In this document: piece by piece, positions 35,303 to 47,458 of the stretch
How the letters are laid out: each line of letters starts with the position of its first letter
How positions within the stretch are numbered: the stretch's first letter is position 1
Assembly: GCA_022376515.1 (NCBI GenBank)
Contig: WTXI01000017.1
Coordinates: 62,001 to 126,000, forward strand
Length of the DNA stretch: 64,000 bases
Direction: 5' to 3'
From: Lactifluus volemus
Lineage: Eukaryota; Basidiomycota; Agaricomycetes; Russulales; Russulaceae
Notes under the pieces: model-generated
The model's database searches: none
Told to the model about the DNA's origin: nothing
What the model saw: only the letters and a program-made list of their open reading frames with translations
Position numbers and translations under genes: made by a program

Positions 35303-36321
35303 TTATGAGTGTGAGTGAGACTGCGTGGGGAAAGGGAGGGACGAGGGGTGTAAGGAAGGGGATACGGTGGTGGCGTATACCCATTACCTCGCTTGCAAGG
35401 TATTCAGTGTGGTCGTAATTTGACCGTGCCTCAGCTTTGCTATCGGTGTGCCTTTTTGAATTCTGGTTCGTGATTGGATCGGATCTTTTCCAATATTTGA
35501 AATTGATTCCAATTAGAGGGTTGGGCGCAAGGTGCTAGCGAATGACAGACAGCACGTTGACTTTGTTTTTGATATTGACCCTCGTGTTATCGCGTGTTCT
35601 AGTACAGATGTTCCTTGCTCTATACAAGCAAGGTCCATGTCGACATTGTCGGCATTTCTAGTTTTTATATAACATCAAAAACCTCCAATGCTGGGGAACT
35701 TCAAATCGGAGGGGAGATGGGCTGGCAGCCGAGAACGCGCATGGGATGGCCAATTATGTCATACAGTAGTCCTGCTAGTTCGTTGTTACACAAAGCACAT
35801 CATCGTTCAAACGGTTTTTTCCCAAATTGGAAGCGCTTTTCTATATGCGGGTGCCAGTGGCGTGCACTGTGTAGCGTGCACGGCACTTTGCCACAAACCC
35901 ACGACGTCGTCACTTAGGGAAGACAATCCTCTTAACCTACTACAGCCCAGAACTCCGGAGTAAGGTGCATCAGTCAATTCCGTTTCATTTCGATATTTGT
36001 TCACACATCTATCCAAGCATCTATCGCTGAACGGCTGGCAGCGAAACACAACAGAGCTTGCTCCAGATAGAGATAACGGGTACGTCGTAGTGATACTGTT
36101 CTGATAAATACTATATCCTTTTCCTCTCTGTCCTCAGCGCGCACGATCTTCTTCGTCCGAGTTATCCCGAGACCCTCTTTGGAAAAAGCAGGCGATTTTA
36201 TGCTACTGTGACGTACGGAGCGAGGACATGGCAAACATGATCTGTGCGAAGCGTCATGCAGCGCGTGGCATGAAAAGAGAACAGCGATTCCTTATGAGAA
36301 TTGTCATATTTTTATTTTTAT
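35303..36321. other. Non-coding part of duplication copy A
   Basis: Repeated in copy B (55599-56592). No gene recognised. Confidence 0.4.
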
Positions 36322-37271
36322 TTACAACCGAGTCTCCTGCAGTGCTATACGAATTCTCGGACCTTGCCCCTCATTACCGCCTCCTTTCGCCCAGCATTCC
36401 GCCTTGATGTACCCGCGCTTGTGGCAGTCGTGGCACTCAATTCCACGTCGCTTCTTCCCTTTCAAGTTTGGGTTCTGTTGGGATGCGACGAGCGCTTCGT
36501 ATGCACCCTCCTTCGGCTTCATCAGCCTGCCGCGATCGTTTTCGTCTGTTGCCACACGGATGACGTTTGAAGGCATGATGGTTACCCCAATGAGTTCAGC
36601 GCAGGCATTTAGGTCATGGATGACGCCTTCACAGAACTGTGGGAGTGGGCGCAACAGAATGTAGGCATACTCAGCTTCTGGAATTGCGCTCCCCATGGAT
36701 GCCAACTGCTCGCGTATTTCGGTGAGCTCTCGAAATGGGTGCGTAAATCCTCCTCCTCTCCACACTTGAAGCTTCCACGTTGCCACTTTAGGTCCAGCCT
36801 TGTTCGAGCATCGTAAATGTTCCCACACTCTCTTTGCAGTCCTCTCCCTTCTGACGTGGTTGAAGGCGGTGTCGGGGATCGATGAGGCGATGAGCTGCTT
36901 GACTCCGGCTTCATCATTGTCCCAGCGTTTTGGCGGCTTCATCCCGTCGATATCTCCGGCATCTACATACCCCGTTGTGATCTCATCGTTGGTGAGGTGG
37001 TCGCTTCACATTCTTGAGTTAATATCCCAAAACATCCGGCCGCGGTAGGTCACCCAGTTCGACCCATCTGCCGCTAACTTGGCGATGTGTAGCTCTGATT
37101 CATGTCGTAAGGGGAAGGGATGAAATGGTGTGAAGGGGGAGAAATGGGACTTTGAGTCGAGAACGGCAAGGGATCGAGTTCGCGCAAGGAGAGGAATGGA
37201 GCGGCGGCGAGAGCAGACAAGTTGGAGGAAATGAGAGGCTCGACAATTTGATACCTCTTTACAACGTCCAC
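36322..37271 (-). pseudogene. Copia-type gag relic, copy A
   Basis: Encodes a Ty1/Copia gag-like (UBN2-type) protein: GVKQLIASSIPDTAFNHVRR, then RVWEHLRC, then FRELTEIREQLASMGSAIPE, with a C-terminal zinc knuckle CHDCHKRGYIKAEC. Compared with copy B this copy has a 7-nt deletion near 37100 that shifts the frame after MN, and a TGG-to-TGA change at 37006-37008. The zinc knuckle region is in frame here but broken in copy B. The CCHC His position is Tyr. No integrase, RT or RNase H sequence follows, so only gag survives. Upstream on the minus strand a stretch near 37250 (aggtatcaaattgtcgagcc) resembles the methionine-tRNA primer site of Copia elements, but this is weak. Confidence 0.8.
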
Positions 37272-38135
37272 TTAGGTTATTAATAAGTTGTAGTCCAAAG
37301 TAACTACTCCTAGTCAGAATATTAACTCAATAAGATACGAAAAGGTGTAAGAGTCGAGAACGAGATGAGCTCGATCTGCAAGTGAGACTCCCGACGTTGC
37401 TTCGTTCACGCACTCGCCTGCCTTCGCCAAGCGTGCTCACCAATCGCAACTGACAGTATTCTACCCACTCAGACTTGGCTTCCTTCACACAATTGCCATT
37501 TCTGGCAACGTGCTCAATCAAGGCTACGTAACCACCTCAATTTCGACGCTCTCACGTTACGCATGAAGCGGCGAAACAGCTTCAGGCAGTTCCGGGTCGC
37601 CGCGATCACACCATTACTCACTTATGGGTCCATTTACCGGATGAATGATCATTTTAAACAACCCTTCCAGGTGTTCGGAATCTGTCCTGGGGTACATAGT
37701 GGTGTTTGCCTCTTTTCTTTCCGATCCCTTTTGCTCTACCGAACTCGCCCATTCGCTCCTGCGGCGCACGTATATGGAACAAAAGAAGGACAACGACTAG
37801 ATACAGACCGTAGTTACTGTCACGAAGTACCTCATCCTTAGTTTGTGAGGAGAGCATGAGCGAGACCAGTGTTGCGAAGCGCTTATTCTATTTTTTTTTG
37901 TGAACAGAAAGAGCGAGGCGTGCGGAGAGAAAAAAAGACCATTCAAACGTTGAGCTCAGTAAATAAGGGAGAGATAGAACGCGCACTCGAGGACCCGTCT
38001 GTAAGATAGGGGGAAATAGATGTAAAACAAGTGGCTAGACTGGCAGAGAGACCTTAGTCTATCCTCCAAGTCGCGAGTACGGGTAGTTGAACTGAGGTAC
38101 GATAGGTGAAGAGAATCATGAGTATCACGTAAGAT
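37272..38135. other. Part of duplication copy A without a recognised gene
   Basis: Nearly identical sequence is present in copy B (57550-58435). An open frame at 37563-37841 (+) is largely shared by both copies but resembles nothing I know, and its start differs between copies. May include remains of the Copia LTR. Confidence 0.35.
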
Positions 38136-38940
38136 TTAATGGCTGATCGACATCCTCTTCAAGGCCGAGCTCAACGCGGAAAATGGTACGGCTGAGCGTG
38201 AAGGTAGTGAGGACCCATCTAATCGCGGACACGCGATTCCCAGCCATCGGGAAGGCGTTCCTCGACCAAGGTGTACAGGTCGGGCGCACACCCACTGAAG
38301 ACAATCAATAATGTTGACCCACTTCCCACCAAAAAAATGACGTGGAAAAGAGAAGGATATAGGAAACGAACTTGTTTGAGCCAATGACCTTGTATTTGTA
38401 GGCTTGCGAATACTGTCCGTTATCGCGCGGGAGACATCGCTTGGGGCCAAGATACGATTCATATCAAGGTCGGCCATTGCGTTCGTGGCTAGCACTGCGG
38501 CGCCAAAATGGGGCGAGTCGTTCGGGGGCAGAGGCGGCGGGTCCGATACTTTCGCCACAATCCGGGGCGGCGGGTCAGTGGCACACATGCGCAATGAGGC
38601 TTACCAACTGACCGTCCGGCAGACCCTAGTCGATTTGGTGGTGCGCGTCACGTCCTGTATTGTAGTTCAATAACGGGAGTTTCAAGTTAGGGGAGAGGCA
38701 GGGTTGAACAGGAGAGCTAGGGATTGAAAGAGGGGTTTTATGGACGACATACGGATGAAAGAGGCATCGTGCTCAACGCCATTGTGTACATTGATGTCTG
38801 AGAGATCGAAGCGCCCAGTGTTGTAAAAGCGGTTCAATATGCGCGCCGTGGCGCATGGCACGTAGAAGCAGAGCGAAGGAGCAAAGTTGTAAGTTGCGCG
38901 GGCCTTTTCAGACGCCACTCGGAAGGATATGCTGCGTTCG
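38136..38940 (-). pseudogene. Chloroperoxidase-type heme-thiolate peroxidase pseudogene, copy A
   Basis: Family signature RFDLSDINVHNGVEHDASFI lies at about 38755-38815, containing the catalytic EHD. A donor gtatgt then joins RRDAHHQID to an in-frame TAG (38626-38628) where relatives typically have Gln, followed by GLPDGQLV. Further downstream are MADLDMNRILAPSDVSR, STLLIVFSG and LVEERLPDGWESRV, all typical of the chloroperoxidase/peroxygenase C-terminal half, then a frame change before the end. The N-terminal PCP motif that carries the heme Cys ligand is not evident. With a nonsense codon, frame changes and no clear heme ligand, it is called a pseudogene. Copy B shares the same TAG. Confidence 0.75.
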
Positions 38941-39141
38941 TCTCCGAGTCGTGAGATGATGCCTCAGGCTAGAGCACGTGGAGACATAACTTTGCAGAAA
39001 ACTCGGACGAAAGGGGACGAACCGTGATAAACCATCGTTTTTAGCACAGGGCATGAATGCATGAACAGCGACTGTCATCAGGAATATATTCTGGCTAGAT
39101 GCCACCTTCTCCTGCGTGTCCCTTAGGCGTCACCCTACTGA

Positions 39142-39202
39142 CCTTGCTAATGAAAGCAAGCGCATTAACCAGCTGTTAATGCGCTTACTTTCATTAGCAA
39201 GG
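39142..39202. repeat. Near-perfect 28-bp inverted repeat (hairpin), copy A
   Basis: Arms 39142-39169 and 39175-39202 are complementary with one mismatch, separated by 5 nt. A diverged version occurs in copy B at 59407-59468, where the arms have drifted. Could be a MITE-like relic or a hairpin inside a degenerate transposase gene. Confidence 0.85.
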
Positions 39203-39204
39203 CA

Positions 39205-39360
39205 CGCGCCGCACGCTTAGACGAAGATCCGGCAACTTCCCGAAGGCTGGGAAGCTTCAACCATGACTACGAGATCGGCCTCTACCCCAAAAAGTGGGCT
39301 AGCCTAGCAGGGAAACAACCTTTGGAACCTGAGGCGACATTTATTGATGTTCCTAAGTAG
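39205..39360 (+). pseudogene. Fragment of a transposase-like / zinc-finger gene (SRR-PGSF-KWASL type)
   Basis: The frame DEDPATSRRLGSFNHDYEIG then LYPKKWASL ends at TAG 39358-39360. This resembles the N-terminal block of a family common in Agaricomycetes (R.SR.PGSF..D.EIGRYP.KWASL..W), which I associate with MULE/FAR1-like transposases; that association is from memory. A second, longer fragment of the same type lies at 46019-46400. In copy B the LINE interrupts this sequence just after the DY residues. Confidence 0.5.
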
Positions 39361-40157
39361 TTGCGGCGGCAGCAGCTCGACTGCAGCAAATGCACATGCC
39401 CCTGCATGGGGAGCTACTGCCTGAGCGCCCCTCCCTCTTCTGTTGGCATTTGAACGCGTGCCCCCGTTCCCTCATGCCGCTCTCCAGCAATTCCCTCCTT
39501 CCCAATTCCCCACCAGTTTCCTACGATTGAAAGGAACAACAGTAAGCGGAACCACGGCTGCCGAAGCGCTGAAAGATCCCTTGGTAATACTCGGCTGTGG
39601 TCCGGCTATGTAGTAGTGATGACAACTTGGGCTTATCCTAGTTGTACCTGAGGTGGCTATCTTATGGAGAACATCCAGGTAGAGACCTGTGACATCTGAA
39701 CTGTACTCCCACTGGCACTGGGTACCGCGTAAGTTGGAGGAGAGGAATCTTGTCGGCAGATAGAGGCGATGCCTGAAATCTGAGGTCGCAAGAACTGGGA
39801 AAATGAACGATGGCGACGGGGGACATCGGGGCGCGGGCTTGTCAGATGCTTTACGCAGCGGACGGACAATATCATCACAAAGGGTCCGGAATCAATCAGC
39901 GGGCACATAGCAACATAAAAAGGGGTAAATCTCAGCTCGGGCCTGCATATCTCTTCCGATGAAACAACCTCGCCGAAATTCAATGTGGCGCCAGCCACCA
40001 GATAAATAAGATCGCCTGGTTTGGCTCAGCGGAGTCAATTATGTCAAATTACCTCGCTGGCGAGGCTATTATACAGACAGAAACGACAGGACTTTGGCCG
40101 AGAAACACATAAAACCATGTTTCAACAATTCAAAGGAACAGGACAGAACAACCCCGC
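39361..40157. other. Intergenic, right flank of duplication copy A
   Basis: An open minus frame at 39657-39998 lies downstream of the fatty-acid oxygenase but shows no family resemblance. Not called as a gene. Confidence 0.35.
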
Positions 40158-43100
40158 CTACGCCCTAGTCGAGTAACCCTGCGCAACAGCAATATTATAC
40201 TATTGGTCGACATCAGTCAGTAATGAATTGCATGTAGTGGGGTGTGAAGAACTCACTTGAAGGAGCATCGTGTTCGGCCACACGGTCGGTAGATGGTTCG
40301 CGCCGAGGTACTCATACCGGTGCATGTTCTCGACGGCGACCTTATAGCGCTTCAGCGTGCCAGAAGCGGAGGGCCCACGGCGCATCCCATCAAACTCGAA
40401 CACTGCACGAAGCATTTGGCCCGTGATCTTCATTGCCAGCTCGACGCCAAGAGAGCGGGTGATGATGTCGTCGAACAGGTAACGGCTCTTGGGCTCCCGA
40501 TTCACTTCCACGGTCATTGGATTAGTGAACACGCTGGACTAACAAGTCAAGAAGTCATCCAGGATGTATGAGTGCAAAGTAGCATGTATGAGGGGGAATG
40601 ACTGACGTCAAGGCTAGCATGTGCGAGGTCCAGGAAAACACGCTGACCCTTGGAAAGGGTGAGGCTTCCTACTGTCTGATCGGCCAAGGATTCACCTGTG
40701 CAGATTGTCAGTGAATAGCACAAGTGCGGGAAGAAACGAAAACGACTTACGATAGACCCCGCGGAATGGTGGGTCAATGCCTACACGAGAGGGAAATATT
40801 AGCAATCAGCCCACTACACAGTAATGAACGGCGCACGCATGGCCTCGTATGCGTAACCCTCCAGTTTAGAGTTTCCCGCAACAGCGGCCTTGAGTTGAAG
40901 CACGGCATCAGGCAGATCGAGGTAAAAATTGACAATATTGATGATCGCTGTAATTAATCAGACTAAGTAAGCTCTTTAAGAGAGTGGCATACTGACATTG
41001 GGAAAGCTCGACCGATGCACCAACCAAAAGTGATAGCACATTGTTCGTGGTTCGGTCGATACTGGCACCGCTTTCATAACGGCTGTCAGCGAGAGAGAAC
41101 TTTTCTTTGATCGACTTTCCAACGAATAATGATTGAATAGATTCCACGAGGCCCGAAATGCCAAGCTGGTACGTTGCGTGAACCCGAAAAGAACGTGTCA
41201 AAAAGGCCGAATTTCTCACCTTTCCCGCATCAAGCAAGAGGTTGGCCTTAATGCGGTGTTGCAGGTCCTTGATATGCTCCTTCACCCTTGCCTCTAAGTT
41301 CATTGCTTGGGACGGGTCAACGTCGAGGAATAAGAAGCTATGAGTAAATCAGTAACTGAAGTGACGAGCGCAAGAGGGAGCATACGAGTATATCTCGGTG
41401 ATCATCTCATAGAGCTGTGACTCGGTGTAATCACCCAATGAGTCCTCATCCGCTTTCAGCGTCAGGCCAGCCTATTAATGCAGTACAGCCAACAGTTAGT
41501 GACATCAGGTCAAAGTCACATACCAGCTCTGTCGCGGCCCAATGCAGCGGGACGTAACGCAGCACATCACGAACAATGTCCACAAACCGGACGCTGTTAT
41601 CAAAGAGCTTAAAAGACTTTTTAACGATCAGTTTGCGGGTCTTCTCATAGAAGTAGTGCGCAATATTGTCAGCCTGTTCTGGTGATGATAGTAACAGACG
41701 CAGAAGCTCTCGCTGGTCGCGCTGGCTATCGGCTGCATTTCTCGTCGCAAGGAAAAACCTGTCATGGGATGGAATCAGGGGCTTGCATAACACCACCCTG
41801 TCACGTTTACATACCCTTCACCTGAGACAACACACGCAGCCTTTTCGCCATATCGATGGACAAACCGATTATTGCCCAATATATTCTGGATGGTGTTATA
41901 TTCCATCGCATTGACGACGACGGGTGCAGAGCCAGGACGGGTGAAGCTATAGCGATCAGAAGTGCCGAGTCTGTTCAGGAAAACCTCCATAGACTCGGGA
42001 GTCTGGAGAGGGAACCATGTGTAAGTGCTATTCTCCGTAAATTCCCTTGGCAGGGCACGAAGAATGAGCCGGCCAAGCATGCCTCCGTTTCCGGGACCTT
42101 TCCGGTCACGTTGGCTATCCGCGAGGCCCCAAGAAGTGAGATTATAGGGCGTGAGATCCGTCGTGAGGAAGCGATCGCCACGCGTGAGGGCAATGGCATC
42201 GCTGAGAATAGCACGACTTATGGTATATCCTACAAGGAAAGAATTAGTCTCAGCCCAGAGATAACGAGAGTTGAACATGCCAGGGCAAAGACCAGCACCA
42301 TCAACGACGGGCTTAACCTGCTCAGCTTGTAAACCAACATAAAGCTCGAGGTTGTCAATGTGGGTGTAGAGACGCTCTGCCGCCTCGGCAATCTCCGGGT
42401 CATCATTCCATTCCAGGAAACTTGCATAAGCTTGGAGAGAAATGAGATTCAGGTTCAGATTTGATACACTTATTTATACTCACGTTTGAGGCCGATGAAC
42501 TTTAGGAATGTTGAGGTTAACCTATACTGTATATGCGAAAAAATACATAACATACTTTGCGGAGCTCATTTAGCGAACAAACGCCCCAGCGACGGCTGGC
42601 TTCAATACCCATGACTTCAATCACCTTCAAACTATGAGGCGTTCCACGCGCTCCGAAAGTGGCTGCCGGATGTGTAATGCTGTAATGTTGTGGGTATATT
42701 TCCTGGAACAGTATAGAAGAGATACGCACGCATCCTTAATGAGAGCCGCAAGTTCGCTATCGTTGAATCTTCCGTCTGGACCGCGCTTCAAACTAAAATG
42801 AAATCAGTGACAATACCCAGAAAAAATAATCGGGTAACCCACCCGCCGAATGTCCATTGAGACAAATCCGATTTCTTAGGGAAAAGACGTCCAACAGTTT
42901 CCCTGAATTCATTGGGAGTGATCTGAAGGTCGCATAAGTTGGTCAGTAGACCTGATCCGTCAAGCCCGCCACCTACGTTTTCCAAATCTTTTCCAGGAAA
43001 GAGTTGGGACATGTGCGCCGATGTCCACTGATCATCTGCTTGGGACGTAGTCGCGTGCCATCTGTATATACAATTGAACTATAGGTGCAGTTCATGTTGG

Positions 43101-44730
43101 GATCTATGATACGGATAGAACGACAACTACATACCTCGACACTGCAAGCATTGCCACGACCGCGCTCGAAAAGCTTATGGTCCAATCCACGTAGGTCCTG
43201 TGCGCGCATAATCAGCTACGCTAGAGTGAGACAAACAGAGTAAATCACATACATTAAAGGGATTCAAGCTCCAGGTACTACCCTGCCGAACGAGGCCGAG
43301 AATGCTGCTAACGTAATCAGAAAAAATAATGCCCCCGAACCAGGTGCAGTTGATGAGCCGTGCAGTCTGGAAGATTTGTTGGTCTTGATCCTCAATCTTC
43401 TTTGCGCGCCCAGGATCACCCAGAGGGATACGGTCAGGATTGGTGAAGGATCCACGCTCGTTGATCTCAAGCAGCTTGCTGGCAATGTACTAAGGCAAGG
43501 CAATCAGAAAATTGAGAAGACATTGATTGGCCAAGCACGTACGTTGTGATTGCGATTGAACAGTACAAGCAGAGCGCAGACAGCAGGTGGTAACATAAGA
43601 AGGCGCTCTTCAGCGAAGGAATCGGGGTGGAGAAGTCCTCGGCCGTCATTCACACGAAGATCGCGCTGAGTGGCTTCATCATTGCCGTACAGCGGTGCGA
43701 GGTCGGCATACGACGACGTCTCATTGATATATACTTTACCAGGCTCGTGGGATGTGCGGAAAAGACTTTTCGAGATGTCAGTAAGTAGTGGACTTCACCA
43801 AAGCTGGTAGCTCACGAATGGACGACAAGTGCGGCCCATGAAAAAAACATGCTGGAAAATCCGGCAGGGTGTCTGACAAACTGAAACATACGGTGCACAG
43901 GTGAGGACGCTGGTACAAGTAAGGGCAACTTCAAATCGAACCTTCTCGCGCCTCAGTAAAGTATCAAAGACAAGACCAGGATCGGGGAGCATGTTGGCTG
44001 GTAGGGATTGCATCTGCTGTACGCTGCGCCCATAAGGCGTGCCAGCCTTTCCCGCGTCAGGATCGGCAGGATTGTTAAGGAGCCGTCTGGCTGTCGGTAT
44101 TGATACTTAGGACCGAGATAAGTCGCTGGAGGATGGTAGAGGTCATCATAAACTGGATCGGGATTGCTTATCAGGTAATATAAAAGCGCATGTGTCAAGA
44201 ACGACGAACGGAGTTCGATGACCAAATTCTGCAACTCGGTCATTTGGTTCTTGAAGGGCCCGTCTGCATTGCGCGAAATGAACGAGAGGAGATGTTCGAG
44301 CTACGGGCGTACGCATGTCAGACAAAGCGGACTAGAAAGAAAGGGGCTTACAGCCATCTTGCGGTCATCGATCGAGTTGCTATGTTTAATCACATCAATC
44401 ACTGCTGCCTTGAGTGCACAATCCATTCATGAGGAGAATAGCTGGACTACACGATAGAATGACATACAAAGCTGGAGGGTTCATGGTACGAGGCGGTGTT
44501 CTTCTTTAACTAGAGGTACAATATAAACGAGAGGAACCCATAGTGAGTGATGGCGTGCTCACGGCGGCCTTGAACTCTTTCACTGCAGCCTGAAGCTCCT
44601 TCTCCGCGACCTCGTTATTGGTGGATTGGGTACCACTATTCGACTTGAACATCTGGTCCAAAGGGGTGAGGAGGTTTAGGACAGCAAGGCTAAAGAGGTA
44701 ACCGACTGAGAATAACGGTCTGGAGGCCAT
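40158..44730 (-). CDS. Ppo-type fatty-acid dioxygenase (heme peroxidase fused to P450-like domain)
   Basis: Ppo enzymes oxygenate linoleic/oleic acid through an animal-type heme peroxidase domain. In many, a C-terminal P450 domain isomerises the product to a diol, making psi-factor oxylipins that control sporulation. Start MASRPLFSVGYLFSLAVLNL at 44730; more than ten introns; stop 40158-40160. Peroxidase-domain blocks include HPPATYLGPKYQYRQPDGS, LPDPGLVFDTLLRRE, FSWAALVVHSLFRTS, YINETSSYADLAPLYGN and VCALLVLFNRNHNYIA. The P450-like part has YVPLHWAATEL, KEKFSLADSRYESGAS, LTLSKGQRVFLDLAHAS and ELAMKITGQMLRAVFEFDGM then RRGPSASG. At the heme-thiolate position, where relatives have KCLG, this protein has RSLG (40446-40457), so the Cys is absent. 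The predicted product is a hydroperoxide rather than a diol. Exact exon ends were not all derived. Confidence 0.88.
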
Positions 44731-46018
44731 ATTAGTGGTCGGAATAAGAACAAAGAATTGGGAGTTGGAGAGTTGGAAACTGGGACGGAATAATAGGGAC
44801 AGGATTCCATGCCCATGACCAAGGTAGTATTTAACAGATCCAGTCAGAAGGGAGCGAGCAGCTCAGTTGAGACCAACAGTGCAAACATGGGACCAATAGT
44901 GCAACATGGTATTGTATCCTTGAAGTTGTCACATTCACTAGTTGCCGAGTTGCGATGTGGTACACTGGCTGCGGCACCACCTTACCATACTGTATTTGAC
45001 AAGGTTTGTTTGTACCTTGCTCGGCCTTCCATGACCGGTGACTGGTGACCGTGGCGCAACACTCGGACCGCCCGGGTGACATATCCGAGACAGGTGTCGG
45101 CGGCAACTGCGGCAAGACTGCGGCAAGCCTAATTGTCATTCTCAGGAGCGGGTCAATTGGGTGACAGTCGAAGCCCTCTTAACCCATACCCCTCAGTCAC
45201 AGCTCCGAGCTATGGGAATAAAAAATTAATATGTGGTCTTCGGAGTATTGAATGTCTGTCTAAGGTTTGTGTGGAGGTCGTGATCATGTTGTAGAGCACT
45301 CGCGTCATCGACTCCAAGGACCGTTGTTCCTCTATTACATAAGCGGCCTAGTCACTTGCTTTCTCCTCCTCTCGCTGCGGCCTCAGAAATTATCTAAAAA
45401 GAGAGTAAGTCAGTCCGGGCTGCCCTCCCCGTGATCTTGCCTGTTCTCGAATGAAACCTCTGGTCCTCACTTGACATCCTTGGGAGTGTTACGACTCTCC
45501 GAGTGACCAGACGCCGTGTTTCCTTCACTTTCACGACGACTGGTCGGTCATAGAACTTCCGGGATACCTTACGAGCTACACTGCAGCCTTGACAAGTAGC
45601 CCAGTCATACGCTCATTTACTCGCGTTTATTTGGCCCTGACTCGGAGCCTCCGGCCTAACACTGGCAGTATCGCTTCCTCGGAATCGGGTCTTCAAGTTT
45701 TCGTGGATCTCTTCTTGCTCGTCAACCCAGCCAAGCTCCGCGCGTGGTGCACTTACAACATCGTCGCGGCGCGAAACTACGAGGGGTCCTACTACCCGCG
45801 TAGCACGAACGGGCATAACTAGAGAAGGGTTGGAATTTTTCTACCGCATAATAAGCAAAGGTAACGAGGCGATCCAACATGTCTTCAAATGAACGTAAGC
45901 GCTTGGGAAATTTCCGTAAGGTGAATGGACCGCGAGAGTGCTCAAATTACCTCAGGCTTTCTTGTTACCTTGCTGGCGATATTCGACCGTGCCTTGCAAC
46001 CATCAGTAGTTCGCGGGA
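44731..46018. other. Intergenic, no gene recognised
   Basis: Contains the upstream region of the fatty-acid oxygenase gene. A few open frames (for example 45589-45822) show no family resemblance. Confidence 0.4.
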
Positions 46019-46400
46019 TTGTACCAGTTTCCTTTCCTCCCAACTGCCCTGTTCCCTTTCACCCAGAATGACGACTTTGCTGAGACTTACCGCCTTTTCA
46101 ATGCGGCACCTGTCTCGGAAATGCGGGCGGTCCAAGTGTCACGCCCGTACTTAGAGAACGATCAGGCAACTTCCCGAAGGCCAGGAAGCTTCTACATTGA
46201 TCGCGAGGCTGGCCGATAATCAAACAAGAACAAGTGGGGTAGCCTTGACGTGTGGCGCCAGGAGGAAGAGCTCGCGTATTCAATTGAGCTCGGGCATCAG
46301 TTCGTTCGCCTCGTCGGCTTTCACCCCGAGCCTTCGCATTTGGGAAGGTGCGTGGACGGGTTTCGCCACCTTAATATTGTTCGTCTAGGTACATTATATA
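46019..46400 (+). pseudogene. Fragment of transposase-like gene, related to 39205-39360
   Basis: One frame reads AETYRLFNAAPVSEMRAVQV..LENDQATSRRPGSFYIDREA then GR, a TAA (46217-46219), and continues NKWGSLDVWRQEEELAYSIE to about 46390. The order of motifs (TSRRPGSF, D.E.GR, KWGSL..W..EEE..SIE) matches the N-terminal region of the Agaricomycete MULE/FAR1-like family named under 39205. The in-frame TAA and missing downstream catalytic domain make it a relic. Confidence 0.5.
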
Positions 46401-46459
46401 CAATTGCCCAGTTCAGTTGAGGGAGGCTCATCCCCTGTCAGCCCATATCATCAATAAAC

Positions 46460-47458
46460 ATGCAGACAACGACTGCAGAACCAAACAGCTCGTCACCACG
46501 TCTCGACATTCCAATGATGCACTCCCATCCAATTAATCTCCTTCCTGTCGAGGTCCTTTCTGAAATAATGTGCTACCTGCCCTTCTTTCGAGGCCACAAT
46601 GCCCCGTCTATTCACCCACTCGACCGCGACCTTGACCCCTCTGGTCATTTCACTACCAACAATCCTATTCGTACGCCACATTGGGTCGCAGTCAGCCACG
46701 TCTGCTATCGCTGGCGTGAAATAGCACTCAAGTGCAAAGCTCTCTGGACGTGTATCCCACTCGTGAGCGTCCGTTGGGCACAACGTGCTATCGAGCTCTC
46801 CGACCCTTATCCTATCACCCTTCACATTGATTCCAAAGAAGCTTCTCTTGATAGGGGCTACATGTCCGTCGATGCCTTATGTCACGCACTCCTCCATCTC
46901 CACCGGATTCGCAAAATCCACATGCATAGCCCTTGGGGCACGAAGTATGGCGATCGCATCATGGCCGTCGTATATGGTGCCCTATGCCAAGGAGCGCCGG
47001 CCCTCGAGGAGCTCGACCTTTCCTCCCAAATAGCACTTCGGGTAAAGCCCGGGCCTAACAACACGATTATGTCTGTCTTTGCGGAATTGCGCACGCTCCG
47101 CCTCGATCTGTGCTTTGTGCCGGCAGATTGCTTCTTATTTCTTCCAAGTTTGACACACGTTCAGCTGTCTGTGACAAGATCCATGTGGCCGACGCTGGAG
47201 TCGATGCTCAGCACCCTTGCACTCATACCCAAAGTCCAAGTCCTTGGGTTATGTGGCGCGCTTCCTACCGAATCCTACGCCACTTCCCCCCCTCCGGCTA
47301 TCGACCTTCCACTCCTTGACGAGCTGCATCTCAGTGGCACGGGACAGGGGATTTCGGCGGTGTTACAGGCACTGATATTCCGGGACAATGTACAAGTTTA
47401 TGTCAGGGTTGTCAGCATCAGCCTGACCCCTTATCAGCGAGGGTCGGCCATCACCTGA
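46460..47458 (+). pseudogene. F-box/LRR-type protein gene disrupted by a MITE
   Basis: The F-box is at residues about 25-95: INLLPVEVLSEIMCYLPFF, then WVAVSHVCYRWREIALKCKA then LWTCI, the form expanded in Agaricomycetes (Skp1-binding adaptors of SCF ubiquitin ligases). LRR-like Leu-rich blocks follow (APALEELDLSSQIAL, AELRTLRLDLCF, LPLLDELHLSG). A 198-bp element with 8-bp target duplication (47404-47601) sits near the 3' end. It shifts the frame and replaces the C-terminus with about 18 foreign residues before TGA 47456-47458. Without the element and one target copy the frame runs on to TAG 47722-47724, a 352-residue protein, so the gene was intact before insertion. The truncated form (332 residues) could still be expressed. 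Confidence 0.85.

Larger units (their letters stand above)
34196..39271 (+). repeat. Segmental duplication, copy A (about 5.08 kb)
   Basis: Nearly the whole segment is repeated in the same orientation at 54484-59531. Homology starts near gacaaacatt and runs to ttcaaccatgactacga. Differences are scattered substitutions plus small indels (7 nt near 37100, 33 nt near 38540, 12 nt near 38421). The right limit is set by a LINE insertion in copy B, so the original duplication could have extended further. Confidence 0.95.

Noticed and set aside
37563..37841. Open frame shared by both duplication copies (57869-58129)
   Set aside because: Conservation is explained by recent duplication of the whole segment; the N-terminus differs by indels and nothing is recognisable.
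39657..39998. 113-residue minus frame downstream of the fatty-acid oxygenase
   Set aside because: No motif, no link by splicing to the oxygenase, which already ends with a plausible last exon at 40158.
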